Under the pieces are notes generated by a model. That model saw nothing but the letters and a program-made list of their open reading frames with translations, was not told the origin of the DNA and ran no database searches. Made by a program: the position numbers and the translations under genes. Positions 21,074 through 32,972 of a DNA stretch of 60,000 nucleotides are shown piece after piece. Source of the DNA: Cristatella mucedo (lineage: Eukaryota; Bryozoa; Phylactolaemata; Cristatellidae); the NCBI GenBank assembly GCA_009760855.2, contig WPIO01000014.1, positions 2,046,001 to 2,106,000 on the forward strand, in the 5' to 3' direction. Positions within the stretch are counted from its first letter, which is position 1; each line of letters opens with the position of its first letter.

Positions 21074-23274
21074 TGTTTCATTATTATCATTATTGCTAAT
21101 ATTTTAAGGCGTCCCTGTGGTGCTGTCCGTGTTGATAACGGAAGACTTTCGCACTGATTTTTACTCTTATTCATTCCTTCGATGAGCTCAGCTGTGCAGT
21201 CACGCGCTGCGTCGTTTGAACGCCGGATGCCATGTGTTGCGTGCAGTTAGCCTTTAACGTCATGACTAACATTGCCGCACAGGGAAAAGAATATGTTGTA
21301 TGAATATTTTGATATTGAAAGATTTTTTGGAAACATAGATGTAATCGAGAAGTCAATATGAAAGCATAAGCATATACAAGACGCATGAAAGATAAAAAAA
21401 AACAAAGACTGAGCGTTGGTATTGTGCCATTAGGCCCACCGCCGGCGACGTACTACCCCCCATGGTCTGCAATGCAATATCTGCAGACGTCACCATTGTG
21501 TACCAATAGCACTCTGAACTTAATACAACCATGGGCTGTTTGAATGATCAAGTGATTGGAAAACTGAAATGAAATGCAATTCCTTAGTGTAATATACTTT
21601 AATTGGAATCATCAAAGAGGGTTCAAGCTGCATCCAAATTGACTATGACTTACTTTTGATCAAGCTGTACCAGCTTCAGAAACGCGAAAGTATTTCACAA
21701 TATTTACCTCTTTAACAAAGCGTGCTGAGGCTTCGCATTGTATCACTATCCTCATCAACGGTGCACTTCCCTTGCAGCATGTGTCAACTGCCTAGACAGT
21801 GAGATGTTTTAGCTCTCTGAAAGCATTATACCTTTGTTAGATCCTAGTTATGGAGCAGAATTATTATACTTCTTACGCGATAGCCAGCTGAAGTTGGACG
21901 TCTAGGTATTCTTGAGATCGCATTTTCAAGCCTTTAAGCTAATTATAGATACCTTTATATTTAGCTCGCCTTACAGAAAGAACCAACCGACGTGAACGTA
22001 TCGTGCGAGAGACAGACCGCAGGGGTTCTTGTGGGCAGGTAGTGGTTACGCTAACTTGTTAGTCCCGCCTTCTTTGACTTAAACGTCTTAAACACGAGGG
22101 GATAATTCCAAACGTTTTCACAGATTACAATGGTTGCACGACACTGCACGTCAGCAGATTGCATTGCACGAGCTATTGAAGTAGTCTTCGGTATTTCGTC
22201 AGTCGCAAAAGTGCCCGCGGGAAAAGGTCCATTTCATGTTGTCATTTTAAAGTTTACCCGCATCTTGAACATCGATCGGCTAGACATTCTTGCAGAGCCT
22301 GGCTTTCAAGAATTCGCCGACGTTGACGATGCCATTAGTTTTTAGAACTTTCATTCGCAGAAACCCATTGCGCGAAGGCGTATCTGCGAGATTGTAGCGT
22401 AGCTTAAGGCGATTCGCGAGACGACGCCATCTTACAGAGCTGCGAGCACCAGAGACCACCCGATCTCGCTGCTCTGCGGCGCCCCTCGACGCCACTTAGC
22501 TTATTCAAGACAGCCGTCCTCGGTCTTTGCGCAAGTGCTCTTCGTTCTGCCATCGACTGGACAAAAAATATCTTCGCTGGACAAAAATCCCTCTCACTAG
22601 ATAAAGAAACTCTTCACCCGTGGGTGGGAGGGGGTGATCAAATCGAACGCCTTTTTCCGGGTCCCCGCTATGGTGTCATGCGTTCGTCGGGTCCATGACA
22701 GTTGCATTCGCTCGACGGTCATGGCCGTTCCGAAACCTGGTTATCGAGTATCGCCCGGGGCTCGAGTGCAGCCGCTTTACACAGACGCATCATCACAGCG
22801 GTTCAAAAGCTGGCGGTGGGTGAGCGTCGGACGGCGTCCACGCTGGTGACCGAAGCAAGCGCCCTCTATAGGAGCGTCTCTCTTACCCAGAGGCTCCCGC
22901 GCCTTGACGGGCGGTAATCTTCTGCACGAGCGTCCTCGCTTACCTCTCTCCTTTCACCAGACAAAACCAAGCTCTCCGCACGTCCCCCGTGCCGGCCACC
23001 TGCCCACCGACATGGCCTCCCGGCCACCGATTGCTGGTCCAATAGTACGGTTTCTTGTGAATAAATCATTTGAAAATCATTACATTATCAGCAGTAGTCG
23101 ATGGCTATCAATCAATCGTAGTCATCAATGGTAGTAAGAGTAGACTTCCGCGTGTACTCGAGATGGAGTATCAAATATAGAAGTTAGCATGCACTCCTTC
23201 GGAGCTCCTCTTCTGTAACGGAAAATGTAAGAAAATACTCGCTTATTTAACAGCCTCATTTTTTCTAAAGCGGC
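21074..23274. other. Intergenic, no gene recognised
   Basis: No conserved domain, no known repeat family of this window and no convincing exon. The short open frames at 22130-22345 (plus) and 22280-22495 (minus) overlap on opposite strands and are not recognisable. Confidence 0.45.
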
Positions 23275-23405
23275 AGAAGAGCATTAAAGGCTATCGACAC
23301 CGCTTGCAGCTGCATTAAAGCACTGCCCGCTACAGGATTCGAACCCACGACCTCAGGACCGAAACGTGAAGACAAACCGCCTCACCTAGTGCGCCATCTC
23401 AAGTG
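23275..23405 (-). mobile_element. tRNA-derived SINE (SINE-2), degraded
   Basis: On the minus strand: GATGGCGCACTAGGTGAGGC (A-box region), TCGTGGGTTCGAATCCTGTA (B box) and AGCGGGCAGTGCTTTAATGC. This layout matches the copies at 45.2 and 57.3 kb. Confidence 0.65.
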
Positions 23406-24978
23406 TGCGAGCGTAATTGCGGACCTATGGGAGGGAGGTACAGTTAAATGTGCACGCTGTGCTTTCACCTGCCATCTCGCGAAATAGTTACCCCGTACAA
23501 GTGAATCAACGCATATCCAAAACGTTTCGCACGTTTCCATAATTTTGCTACGACTATTTTCGTCCGACCCAAGAAAATTAATGAAAGTTTTAGGGCGTCG
23601 ATTAAATATAGACTTGCATGAAAATGCTACGTGAAAGCAGCTGGTGGCTGCTCGGTCTTGAAAGCGATTCCTCAAATCTGGAATGTGCCGCAGCCGCGGT
23701 AGCGTTTACGTCGCAGCATTAAAAGCGTAAGCTTTGCGTATGCAATTTCGAAGGACTTTTAGCGTTAACTCTTCCGTAAAACTCTTCCGTGCAACGCTCG
23801 AATGGCTGAAGCGCGAACAGCGCGCCAGCCATTTCTTAAGCAGCTCACTCTACAATAACATGCTCTCCAATTGTGAAAGTATTTAATATTGATTAATTAA
23901 TATTTAGAAATTAATATTTATATTGAATTGCATAATACTAATGTAATTAATATTAAATATTTAATTACTGCTCACTCTTAATACTATACTTACTTGGCCA
24001 ATAAGTAAAGGCGGCTAACTTAATAGCAATGATTCTATGGCGGCAGTAGCGTTACACGGCGACTGAAGCATTCGAGAGCAATTGAAGAACTTTGGCCGCT
24101 TTCATTAGACTTGCAGGTAAAAGGGAATTGCCAGCTGCAGTACTGGAATCCAACATCTAGGTCGGGATGCTAATACCTTACAGTAGACTGGAAAAACCAG
24201 TTTCAATCATACGCACAGACCTTCCGTCGACAAGACGGACTTGAGTATTCGCTGACCATGACGGTAGGAACGCCCCATTTAGAAAGCCCCCTACCATGAA
24301 GAATTGTGAACAGGTTGTATCTGTGCCGGTCCATCGCTTACCAAAGGCAGGTGCAGCATGGCTTCCGGGCTCACGCTCACTCTAGGACTTTTCCAATGCG
24401 CCAACTCAGCTGATCCAAGCCGAAACCCCCAGCCACAGCTCTTCGGACGATAGCAAAGAAAGAGTAGAAGCTGGTGGAATGCCAAGGCCACCCTTCGAAA
24501 ACTTCTTTTAAGTTCATGGTCTTGTGAATTTATATCACTTCAATGTTCAATATCAGCTACGAGATTCCTTTTTGCATTTGCAAATTAGCAACAATTTGCA
24601 CATTAACAGCTTATCTCCCCTTACCTCTTATTTTCTTACACTCACCATTGCTGTAACGCAGAATGTAGCGACTACAACTGACTACCTCACGGACTAACTA
24701 ACATACCTAGCTAATTAGAGGAGTAGATTTAGGTTTAATGCCTAACTTCCTTTGTGTGCACTTCTTTGCAGAGCTGAAACACCTCGTAGGAGAAATGCAT
24801 TGTTTACTTTCTTAAGCCTTGTTCAGCTGCAGAGTGGTTTCAGTGTCACCGCCGCATTTTGCTTGTCGTTAATTCAACGCGTTTCCTTAAACATAAAAAC
24901 AGTTACATAATTAGCTATACGGATTTATCTCAAGCAATAATGATGCAACCCTAGCCGCCCTCGAGCCTTTCCAACACC

Positions 24979-24981
<3 letters not shown>
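23406..24981. other. Intergenic, AT-rich palindromic patch at 23878-23975
   Basis: No gene recognised. The patch has several overlapping TTAATATT/AATATTAA palindromes, such as GATTAATTAATATTTAG and ATTAATATTAAATATTTAAT. Confidence 0.45.

Positions 24982-25023
<42 letters not shown>
24982..25023. repeat. (TA)n microsatellite
   Basis: About 21 uninterrupted TA units. Confidence 0.95.
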
Positions 25024-25025
<2 letters not shown>

Positions 25026-26865
25026 CAGTTGGAATTATTGATCAGGCTCGCTCATACCTTGCTCAAAGATGCTTTTTTGTTGCAAAGACTTAAAGCGCAT
25101 TCACATGCCCCCAGTCACGCTTGATACCACGCTATTATTCTTCCCGTGCGCGCAGTGATAGCAAAACACTACAAACTTGCCCCTCAAATTTTAAGATTTA
25201 AGTCTGCAAAGGTGTGAATCTGAATCATGTTTCGCGAGAGTTGTCAATAAAGATATTGTCTAACTACTCCCTCTTTCTTCAACCATGTTTAAAACATTGT
25301 TTACTCCTCAAAGCGGAGCAATAGCCTATTCTATTGAGAAAATTCACGAAAATTCACTCGATTTACTCTCAATAAAAGCGCTTCCTTTGTAAGTCAGAGG
25401 TAAAAATAGCACGTAGCAGTAAATATTAGTACGCAGTGGTTGATTAGTGCACTGAACTAGTACGAGCTGTATATATTTCCTGAATGCTTGTCATCATGTC
25501 TGAGACAAACAAGATGTATTCTTCACTTTTAGCTCAAAGAATTAGTCACTTTCAGCCGATATTTTGACTTTACTTAATTTGCCCGGGCTTTCTCTTCTTG
25601 TCACAGTCTCGTTGCTTGCTCACTGGCCAGGGGGGGGGGAGAAAACTTTCCCACCGGGGGCGCTGCACGGTGTTCGCTCACTCCTGCCGTACGCGTGGAT
25701 GGGAGCAAGCAGCTGCAGCTCGCGAAAAGACGCGAGTGGTAATTAAAGGTCTTCGTATTTCGGACTGCCTAATTTTGCAGAGCACTGACGAGGTTTAAAA
25801 ATGGTAGTCTTGTTTAGCTTTACTGAAAGAACCGTACAATGGATTTGAACACAGCTGAAGGCCATTTCATTTGCCAGTCCTCGTCAATCAACATTCCGTG
25901 CCTGCATTGGAGTCCAACGTAGTTGAAGACTCTCACGTAGAATAGCATACTAATGTAGTGGTCAAAAAGATTAGTCAGTGATCAGAGAGATACGGACTTG
26001 CGACTCAGCACACTCTGTCGAGCAGACGACGAAATAAATTAAAGGAAGCATTCCTTTGCTTGTCGCCTGACACCCTGCTCGTACGGCTGTGCTGCAAATG
26101 TTTAGTGGGACAATCTGCCAGCGAAAAACTAAAAATAACTCAACTGATACCGTTAAAATTTCATCCACTTGATGTAGCGAGACACCGTTGCCTGCAAACT
26201 CGGTTTACAGTATTCTTATGCGGGCATCTGTTGCATACTGGCGCCCGACCTGCTGGCTACCGCATGCGCGCGCCGTAAGCCGCTTAAGTTTACAGTGTGC
26301 TTAAAGAAAATTCCTCAGCCTAGAATTCGCTTAGTCTTCCTGGCTTGGTGGAGATCTAGAAGTCGAGTACGGAGACTCAAAAAATAAGAAAATATATTCG
26401 CAAAACATCGTTGATGCTGCTAAATCGGCTTGGCTAAAAGTCGTGTCATTCTGATTAAGGCAGCAAAGTAGCAGCAACATTCGGACGTTTCGCTAGTCGA
26501 ATCACTCTTGGGTCATGATTTCACGGAATGACATCAGTTTCGTTAGAATCTTTGCAGGTAATATACTGTCATCGAGCGCCATCGACCTTAATTCTGTTAC
26601 AGGGAGGTATGAAAAGGCTAGCTAGTAACCGCGAGCGCGTACCTGATATTCTGAGAAGATGTTTGCATTCGAAAATCGTCACAGAGCTCACTCCCGTCGA
26701 AGGAACAGAATATACGTAGCGCAATGAGATTTTTTTTAAACTTAAAAATAGGAAGTATTTCTCGCTAAATTAATATGCGAGTTAATTAAATAACTAATGT
26801 CGATAAGAAGGTATATCGTGATCGCAACATTGAAGGTTTTACGCGTATACTCAAGCTAATTCTCC
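25024..26865. other. Intergenic, no gene recognised
   Basis: AT-rich DNA with one G homopolymer near 25630. Nothing matches a protein family or the repeats found elsewhere in the window. Confidence 0.45.
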
Positions 26866-26867
26866 AG

Positions 26868-26965
26868 TTCTTAGCTCAGTGGTAAAGTTACTTGCATCGA
26901 AAAACCCAGGTCTTGCGTTGGTCCTTTGCAGCAGGCAACCTTTATTGCTTGCATTACACGGGTGA
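26868..26965 (+). mobile_element. Degraded tRNA-derived SINE (SINE-2)
   Basis: TCTTAGCTCAGTGGTAAAGT resembles an A box. The decayed B-box region (TTGCGTTGGTCCTTTGCAGC) followed by AACCTTTATTG parallels the SINE-2 layout seen at 45.2 kb. Confidence 0.45.
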
Positions 26966-27242
26966 TAGCCATGAAGGCTCTTCGGCCTCCATGCAAAGCG
27001 AGGCTGTTTGATTAGCGGATCTTTACTTCAATTTTTACTAAGGACTACAGGGAAACAGTATATCAGTGCATCATAGCGGTCAAGATAATTGTATTACAGA
27101 CGTAAAACATGTAGCAATTGCTCAGCAGCACCTTTCAGCTAGTAGCTACTAAGTGTAGCCTTACAGCCAACGACAGCCCTGTCCGCCGTCCAGTTATTAG
27201 TATTAACTACTGGCTGCAGCCAATTGCAGCGAAGCCCGTTGC

Positions 27243-27372
27243 ATGCGTCTGTGTGTGTCTGTGTGTGTCTGTGCGTGCGTGCGTGTGTGTGTTTGTGTGT
27301 ATGTGTCTGTATGTGTCTGTATGTGTGTGCGTGTGTGCGTGCGTGCGTGTGTGTGTGTGTGTGTGTGTGCGC
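27243..27372. repeat. (GT)n / GTGC / GTAT compound microsatellite
   Basis: 130 bp of GT with regular CT, GC and AT interruptions (TGTGTCTGTATGTGTCTGTA). The Val/Cys-rich open frames across it are by-products. Confidence 0.95.
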
Positions 27373-27379
27373 GGGTGCA

Positions 27380-28176
27380 TAACTATACAATATATTCAAA
27401 AGCTTCATTCAGAAGACTGCCTCTACAGCTAGCCATCACATCCGATCCCTATCCAAGATTAGAAGCTGTCTCCCACAGTGGCTTGCAAAAAATTTAACTA
27501 GCTCTTTAGTTCTGTCTCGGCTTGATTATTGTAATTCCCTTTTGGCTGGGCTACCAAAGAAAGCTATTATGCCACTACAGCGGACTATGAATATGGCTGC
27601 AAGGCTGGTCTTCAAGTCCCAGCGGTTTGAGCACGTGTCTCCTTTGCTGAAAGAGCTAGAATGGTTGCCGGTTGAGCAAAGGATACAGAGCAAAGTTCTT
27701 ACACTGACCCACAAGGCCCGCCACGGCTTTGCTCCTTCGTACCTAGCTGAACTGCTGCATCAGTTTCAGCCTGTTCGCGCCCTCAGGTCCTGTGTGGACA
27801 ATAAATTAGCTGTCCCATTCTTCCGCTTAAAGACAGTTGGCGACAGAAGCTTTAGCTCTGCAGGTCCTAGGCTGTGGAACTAGCTTCCACAATTCTTACG
27901 CAACGACAACTACTCTCCAACTGCCGACTATGGCACATCTTTTTCAGCGGTCCTGAACTGCTACTTCTATGCTACTCAAAACCTCAACTGCTCTCCTGAC
28001 TCTGCTATGTTTCCCACTTTCTCTTTGTTGCGTGAGACGAAGTCTGTTGGCTACCGAATGCGTTCCGAAAGCCGCTTAGGCTGTGAGTGCGCTATACAAA
28101 ACTCTCCTGCGTAACACCCACATGGTCTTTATGACTTTGTAGAGTTACAGACGGAAATACATTACATTACATTACA
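27380..28176 (+). mobile_element. LINE-B (CR1/L2-like) 3' copy
   Basis: The best LINE-B copy. The translation includes [60 protein letters not shown] and WLPVEQRIQSKVLTLTHKAR, then FRLKTVGDRSFSSAGPRLWN. A nonsense TAG at 27881-27883 (WN-stop, where LP follows in the family) breaks the frame. The 3' end is GCTATACAAAACTCTCCTGC to an (ACATT)n tail at 28155-28176. This differs from the ATT tail of LINE-A. Confidence 0.85.
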
Positions 28177-29205
28177 ATATATTGACTTCTGCCTGGTAAA
28201 TTAAGAACTAGAAAACACCTTACCAGCTACGTGTTGCTATTTAGAAAGTCTACGCGCGCTTAAAATGGGTATCAGAGGATGGTTTTTGAAAACAGATCCA
28301 AGTAGATGGAAAACCGAGCCCCAAGAGCTGCGTGCGAGTACTGGGTATTTGCTCTGCTGATTATTGGCAGTGAAACTAAATTTCGGGTCTAATTATATCT
28401 GTGCACTACTCTACTACTTATTCGTGTTGTCTCAATTGCTCGGCGGCAGTTTTTTCGCTGCTTTAGAAAATTAGATTAATTTAGGCTTGCCCGATCCAAA
28501 GACCCAAGGAAGATCTTTAGCAACCATGGTGGTAGGAAGATCCGTATACGTTAGGGAGCTAGGGCGATTCTAGAAAGAGCCGTGGAGCTAGGAGCGTGCA
28601 TTTAAGTTAAATAATACCCAAGTCACTCGAGGATTGAACCCCTTCCATGCACATACTGATTGAAGGTAGTACCACTGGGCTAATTTGGTCGCTGACGAGA
28701 CAGAGTTCACTTAAATCTCAAAGGCTAGCTAACCGTCAAAACTCGATAATTTGTTTCTTTTTCGTTCGCTTCACATTCTGTACGCCCCTGTGCAGACTGG
28801 TTCCGCTCTGCAACTCCACGTGTACACTTGTCTGCAGCGATAAAGGGGCTTGCGTATAATCATTGTCGAACGCTTACTTACCTGGATATAACTAACATTA
28901 ACTAACTCTTTGGAGGAGCTATTATGAACTTCTTACTTTTACTCATAATCCTTTACTATCGCAGTGAATTTTGGCTGTTTCACCGCAGTTTCTTGAAAGT
29001 AGAGCCCTTCTATTTTATTGTAACAAATTTCTAGATTGCAAATTCAACTATGCAAACCTACTAATTGTTGCTTGAGATAACTAAGAGAAAAACACTTAGA
29101 AAAAAGTTATATAAATAGATAGAAGTGTATGTATTAAGAAAGAATGTGTCGAAAAGATATATGTTCTCAGTAAGGTATAGAAAACGTAATATCTTTTACT
29201 CGAGT
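28177..29205. other. Intergenic, no gene recognised
   Basis: No exon, domain or recurring repeat seen. Confidence 0.45.
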
Positions 29206-29210
29206 GTGTG

Positions 29211-29287
29211 GGCCTGTTGGTCTGGGCGTATGATTCTCGCTTAGGATGCGACAGGTCCAAATCTGGGTTCAAATCTCTGATAGCTCC
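29211..29287 (+). pseudogene. tRNA-Pro(AGG)-like pseudogene
   Basis: TTGGTCTGGGCGTATGATTC, TCGCTTAGGATGCGACAGGT and GGGTTCAAATC closely follow the D arm, the anticodon arm (AGG in a CTTAGGA loop) and the B box of eukaryotic tRNA-Pro. The acceptor stem (GGCCTGT against TAGCTCC) pairs poorly. About five extra bases (AAATC) lie before the T arm, and the T stem is mismatched. I therefore call it a pseudogene or tRNA-derived fragment, not a working tRNA. Confidence 0.65.
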
Positions 29288-29489
29288 TTAATTTTTAGTT
29301 ACCACAAATCGATGATGTTTCCTACACAGTATGTGTATGTATAGTGGCTAGAAAGAGATTCCGTTATCTGATGGCACTGGACAATGTTAATGTTATTAAT
29401 ATGAAGCTTATTGATAACGTAACCCCATACAAAAAGCAAACTTGTATAGCCGAAAATGTGCCTCAGCTCTTTGTGCTGCAGTAGAGACA

Positions 29490-29757
29490 GATAATAATAA
29501 TAATAATAATAACAATAAACTTGATAAAGCGCCCTCAGAGAACTCAATCTCTTTCTAGGCGCTTTATATTTGCTGCAAAGGGAAATGCAATTGAATGGTA
29601 AGTAAAATCATGCCTGAAAAACAAACACAATGAGTAATATGGTTAGGGGTGACATGCACAGTGTCAGCATGCAAATGTGGTTTGTGGCAGCATGCATAAG
29701 CACATGAAGGACGAATCACAGGGACCCACTAAAGGCTGTCCTAAATAGGTGTGTTTT
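29490..29757 (-). mobile_element. LINE-A 3' end
   Basis: An AAT tail at 29490-29516 is followed by the reverse complement of the LINE-A hairpin and 3' UTR, up to the last coding residues (KTHLFRTAFSGSL). It is in the same sense as CD225 gene 2 and begins 185 bp past its stop codon. Confidence 0.85.
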
Positions 29758-29941
29758 TAAAAAGAGATCGCAGGAAATCGTAAAAAAGAAGCGTTTTCTA
29801 TCATTCTGTAATGCTGCATTGACAAGGAATATAATATAAATCTTCAGCAGCTCAGAAGTCCAGATGTAATTACTGCCATCTGAGCTGTGAGCTGCTTCTA
29901 CGCGAAGTTTCAAGCTTCGACGTAAGTCGGTAGACGGCATT

Positions 29942-30211
29942 TCAGTGCATCTGAGGCACGAAAACAACAAAGAAGATTATCACAAACACGACACCCGCTG
30001 CCCACATCAGGCTTCCGATGACTGTTCCGATGATGTTGAGCGTGCGAGCCGTGTCGGACCGTCGGCGTGCCTCCATGTGATCCCCAAGTAGGTTGCACTC
30101 GGAGACCGAAACGGAAAACACGGTGGCTGCGATGCCTAGTGGAAGGCAGCACAAGAGCAGGTTGACGATCGACCAGGCCAGGTAGGTCGATGGAGCCGGA
30201 GCAACGATGCC
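29942..30211 (-). CDS. CD225/dispanin family protein 2, exon 2
   Basis: Encodes residues 39-127 and the whole CD225 domain. The acceptor reads TTTACACCTACCAG on the minus strand, in phase 0. After the short GIVAPAPSTYLA linker come the first membrane segment (WSIVNLLLCCLPLGIAATVF, Cys59-Cys60), the conserved loop with GDHMEARRRSDTARTLNIIG, and the second membrane segment at about 96-123 with G100xxxG104. The protein ends VFVPQMH. An open frame continues 400 bp into the intron but is not coding by comparison with gene 1. It is about 60% identical to protein 1 over the core by eye. No AATAAA is visible close downstream. Confidence 0.92.
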   Translation of the reverse strand, partial: GIVAPAPSTYLAWSIVNLLLCCLPLGIAATVFSVSVSECNLLGDHMEARRRSDTARTLNIIGTVIGSLMWAAGVVFVIIFFVVFVPQMH

Positions 30212-31753
30212 CTGGTAGGTGTAAAGCATAGAGTAGCTGCTTTGCCTGCCGCGTAGGGCGCCAGGTGCCCGGGCGTAGGCATGGGCACGAGGAGCTCTAC
30301 TTCTCATATCTATTGGAACCGCCGAACTTACTTCGAGCGGACGGCGCTCGATCGCATTAATGAAACCCGCCCAGCTGCGATGCAAGCTGATTTGCAAAAA
30401 TTGAAGGCTAATCTCAAAATGTGATAGATTAACAAAGCTCTTTGCTGCACGGGTTTTAAGCAGAAACCCTCTGAATTGGCCTTGACGCTGATATCGGCTT
30501 GAGTGAGGCCTCACGTTCAATTTTGATACAAAGAGATCCCCCAAGAACGTTACGAATCTGCTGGCTGATGGTATTGTAGTTAGCATTAAGTAAATCTGTC
30601 CAGTTATTATCAAGAGTTCTTGCTTAATGCCGCGACGAGCACCTGCACAAAGTGCCGCTAGGAAGCGTTAGCACTGAGAGAGCACTGCACTGCTGCACCC
30701 ATCTCGTCGCCGTTAATAAGCAGCGCTCTCCGTTCAGTGAAAGACGAAGGCTAGAACTGCTTAACGAATTCTTAGCGATGCACCACTCCGGGAAGAGGCA
30801 ACAAGCTATTTCAAGGAAGGTGAAAGGAAGGTGAAGGCTAGGCGCATTTTCTACCGTAACGGTATTGTAAAACCAGGGCGAGCATTATTTTTAGCACCTC
30901 CTTAATATTAAGCGCGTTATGCTGACTTGTCTGAGCATCGTTATGTAAGCTCGGTTGACCCATCTTGTATTTGTCCTCTGTCCATGACCCCTCCCCCATA
31001 ATATTTCATTGACATCAAGACTAGAGCTACAAACCCATTGTCATGTCGTTTTCAAGAAAACATTCTCCAAGCTTGACACGTAATGTTAATTGATGAGCAT
31101 CACAAGTTTTAATAAGAATCAATTCCATATGTTAGTGAATGATAAGTCGTGGCAGTAACTATCTGAGGGCTGACCAAGGACAGGGCAAGCAATATAATGG
31201 GCTAGAAAAAAAACGAGTGAGCTTGGAAAAGTTTCCAGTAAAATAGTTTTCCCATGAACTCCGCAGACGACTCGTCAGCTATCTACAATTCCATCTGCGA
31301 TGCCTAGGCGATAAGAGAAAGATAGTCAACACTACCACTAATAATTCGACTTCGCTTCCTTTGCAGAAAACGTAAAGTGCCTAGAAAGAAATTGAGTTCT
31401 CTGACGGCGCTATATCTAATCTATTATTATAATTATTATTTACCAGCTTTCGGCCAGCACTGGTCTATTATTTTGGCCAGCGATTTGAAGGCTTTATAGA
31501 GGCACGCGCCAACGCTTCGGCATCACGACAATCTGACCTCCTGGGCCATCTAATAAAGATGGAGCACTGAGTACGTAGTTTACGTATTCGTGGAAGTTTA
31601 AAACCTAACTGTGCAAAAACACCCGACAAGCAAGTTTCATACTCGAGGACCTCTTTACAGCCAATGACAATGTGCTACTACGTCCGAAATGTAGGCGTCA
31701 ACCACATCTGAGGGGCTGGCTGGCGGACGGGGCGCCTGTGAGTCGCTTCTGAC
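30212..31753 (-). other. Intron of CD225 gene 2
   Basis: A 1542-bp phase-0 intron, with donor CAG/GTCAGA identical to gene 1. It carries one LINE-A2 tail (31340-31440) and nothing else that I recognise. Confidence 0.8.
31340..31440 (+). mobile_element. LINE-A2 3' end
   Basis: TTCCTTTGCAGAAAACGTAA, GTGCCTAGAAAGAAATTGAG, TTCTCTGACGGCGCTATATC and an ATTATT tail form the LINE-A2 terminus, antisense to gene 2. Confidence 0.75.
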
Positions 31754-31867
31754 CTGCATGGATATAAAGTGAGGATATCCGGTACCAACAAAGAATCCTG
31801 GTTGCTGTTCAACATAGCCAGGCTGCTGCAGGCCCATATCAGATGGCGGAACCTTACTCGTATCCAT
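31754..31867 (-). CDS. CD225/dispanin family protein 2, exon 1
   Basis: Encodes residues 1-38: MDTSKVPPSDMGLQQPGYVE, then a Gln/Gly/Phe-rich stretch ending HFISMQ. ATG 31867 (context AGCAATGG) is chosen over the in-frame ATG at 31888 because it aligns with the MDTGKV start of gene 1. The exon ends CAG/GTCAGA in phase 0, the same donor as gene 1. Joined to exon 2 it gives a 127-residue protein. The N-tail is Gln- and Tyr-rich and less Pro-rich than protein 1, so the tails have diverged much more than the membrane core. Confidence 0.85.
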
Positions 31868-32734
31868 TGCTTCTCTGCAGCTCGTCAAAGCTTAGACGGA
31901 CGTAGGCTGATGGAAGCTGTGTGTTCTTCCTTATCTGCAGGCTCGGAAATGAAACGACCTGCAGTCCAAGAGTTATCACAGCAGCGAATGAGTTATCTCG
32001 ATCAGCCGGATGTGGCGTGGCATGACCGAGCAAAGAGGGCATATTTGTTTTGCGTATCATTCAAACAAAGATGGATTCCCTAGTGCACTTGTCACCACTG
32101 TCGGTACCCTCCCGATGTAATCAAGCGCAGCTCAAGCTGTTGACATCTATTTGACACCGCACAGAGTCACACACAGACGAAATTACTATTAAGTTATTTT
32201 CTGGCAAGCTTGAAGGCTCGCGATTGCCTTTGACCTGGTCGTCGCTAAGGAATAATAGCTCTCTCGACTTGGATCGTCGTTCTTCTGGGGAGCCGTTTTG
32301 ATAAGTCTGATTACATCTTCACCGTCTTATCCCCATGAATATTGTCTCCTCTCCTCGTCGAGCCTCTACTACTCCCGTCCCCTCGTCGGAAGCTGAGTCC
32401 GCTGTTGCTGCTCTCACCGTTCGCGAGCCGACCGACAGCGCCACAGCGTCCCAAGGCTCGCTCAGGGTTCAGAGTCCAGAGGAGATTTTTATTACGTAGC
32501 TCCTTGAATACTGAGGAGTTGCAGCCGTTACGCAAGAATACCTGTTGTTTCTGGCGACACAAAAAAGAATGCGCCACTGGGGGAGGGGTACAAAGATGGC
32601 AGGATGCTACAAAGATGGCAGGAGACTGCTAAAATAAATGACTGCAGGCTCGTCGCTGCCCAACGGATCTGTAGACTACTAAATGGTGGTACTATTGTAG
32701 TATTGGCTAACCCATCTATTTATCACAGATTCGA
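31868..32734. other. 5' flank of CD225 gene 2, no gene recognised
   Basis: Upstream (minus-strand) flank of gene 2. No TATA box or clear island. Overlapping open frames at 32311-32632 carry no domain. Confidence 0.4.
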
Positions 32735-32972
32735 GTGGGTCCCTGTGATTCGTCCTCTATATGCTTGTGCGTGCTGACACTGTGCATGCTCCCGCTAAAT
32801 ATACTTGCATGCTGACCCTATGCGTATCATTCCTAACCATGTAACTCTTGTTGTTTATTGAGTATGCTACCACTAACGATTCAATCGTGCTTTGTTTGGT
32901 GCAAATGTAAAGTGCCTAGAAAGAGATTGAGCTCTCTGGGGGCACTATATAAAGTGTATTATGATTATTATA
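32735..32972 (+). mobile_element. LINE-A2 3' end
   Basis: Starts TGGGTCCCTGTGATTCGTCC. It has the A2-specific GAGTATGCTACCACTAACGA, the hairpin GTGCCTAGAAAGAGATTGAG..CTCTCTGGGGGCAC and a short ATTATT-like end. Confidence 0.8.

Noticed and set aside
30212-30613. N-terminal extension of the gene 2 exon 2 open frame into the intron
   Set aside because: A good phase-0 acceptor at 30211 and the matching exon structure of gene 1 explain the gene without it.
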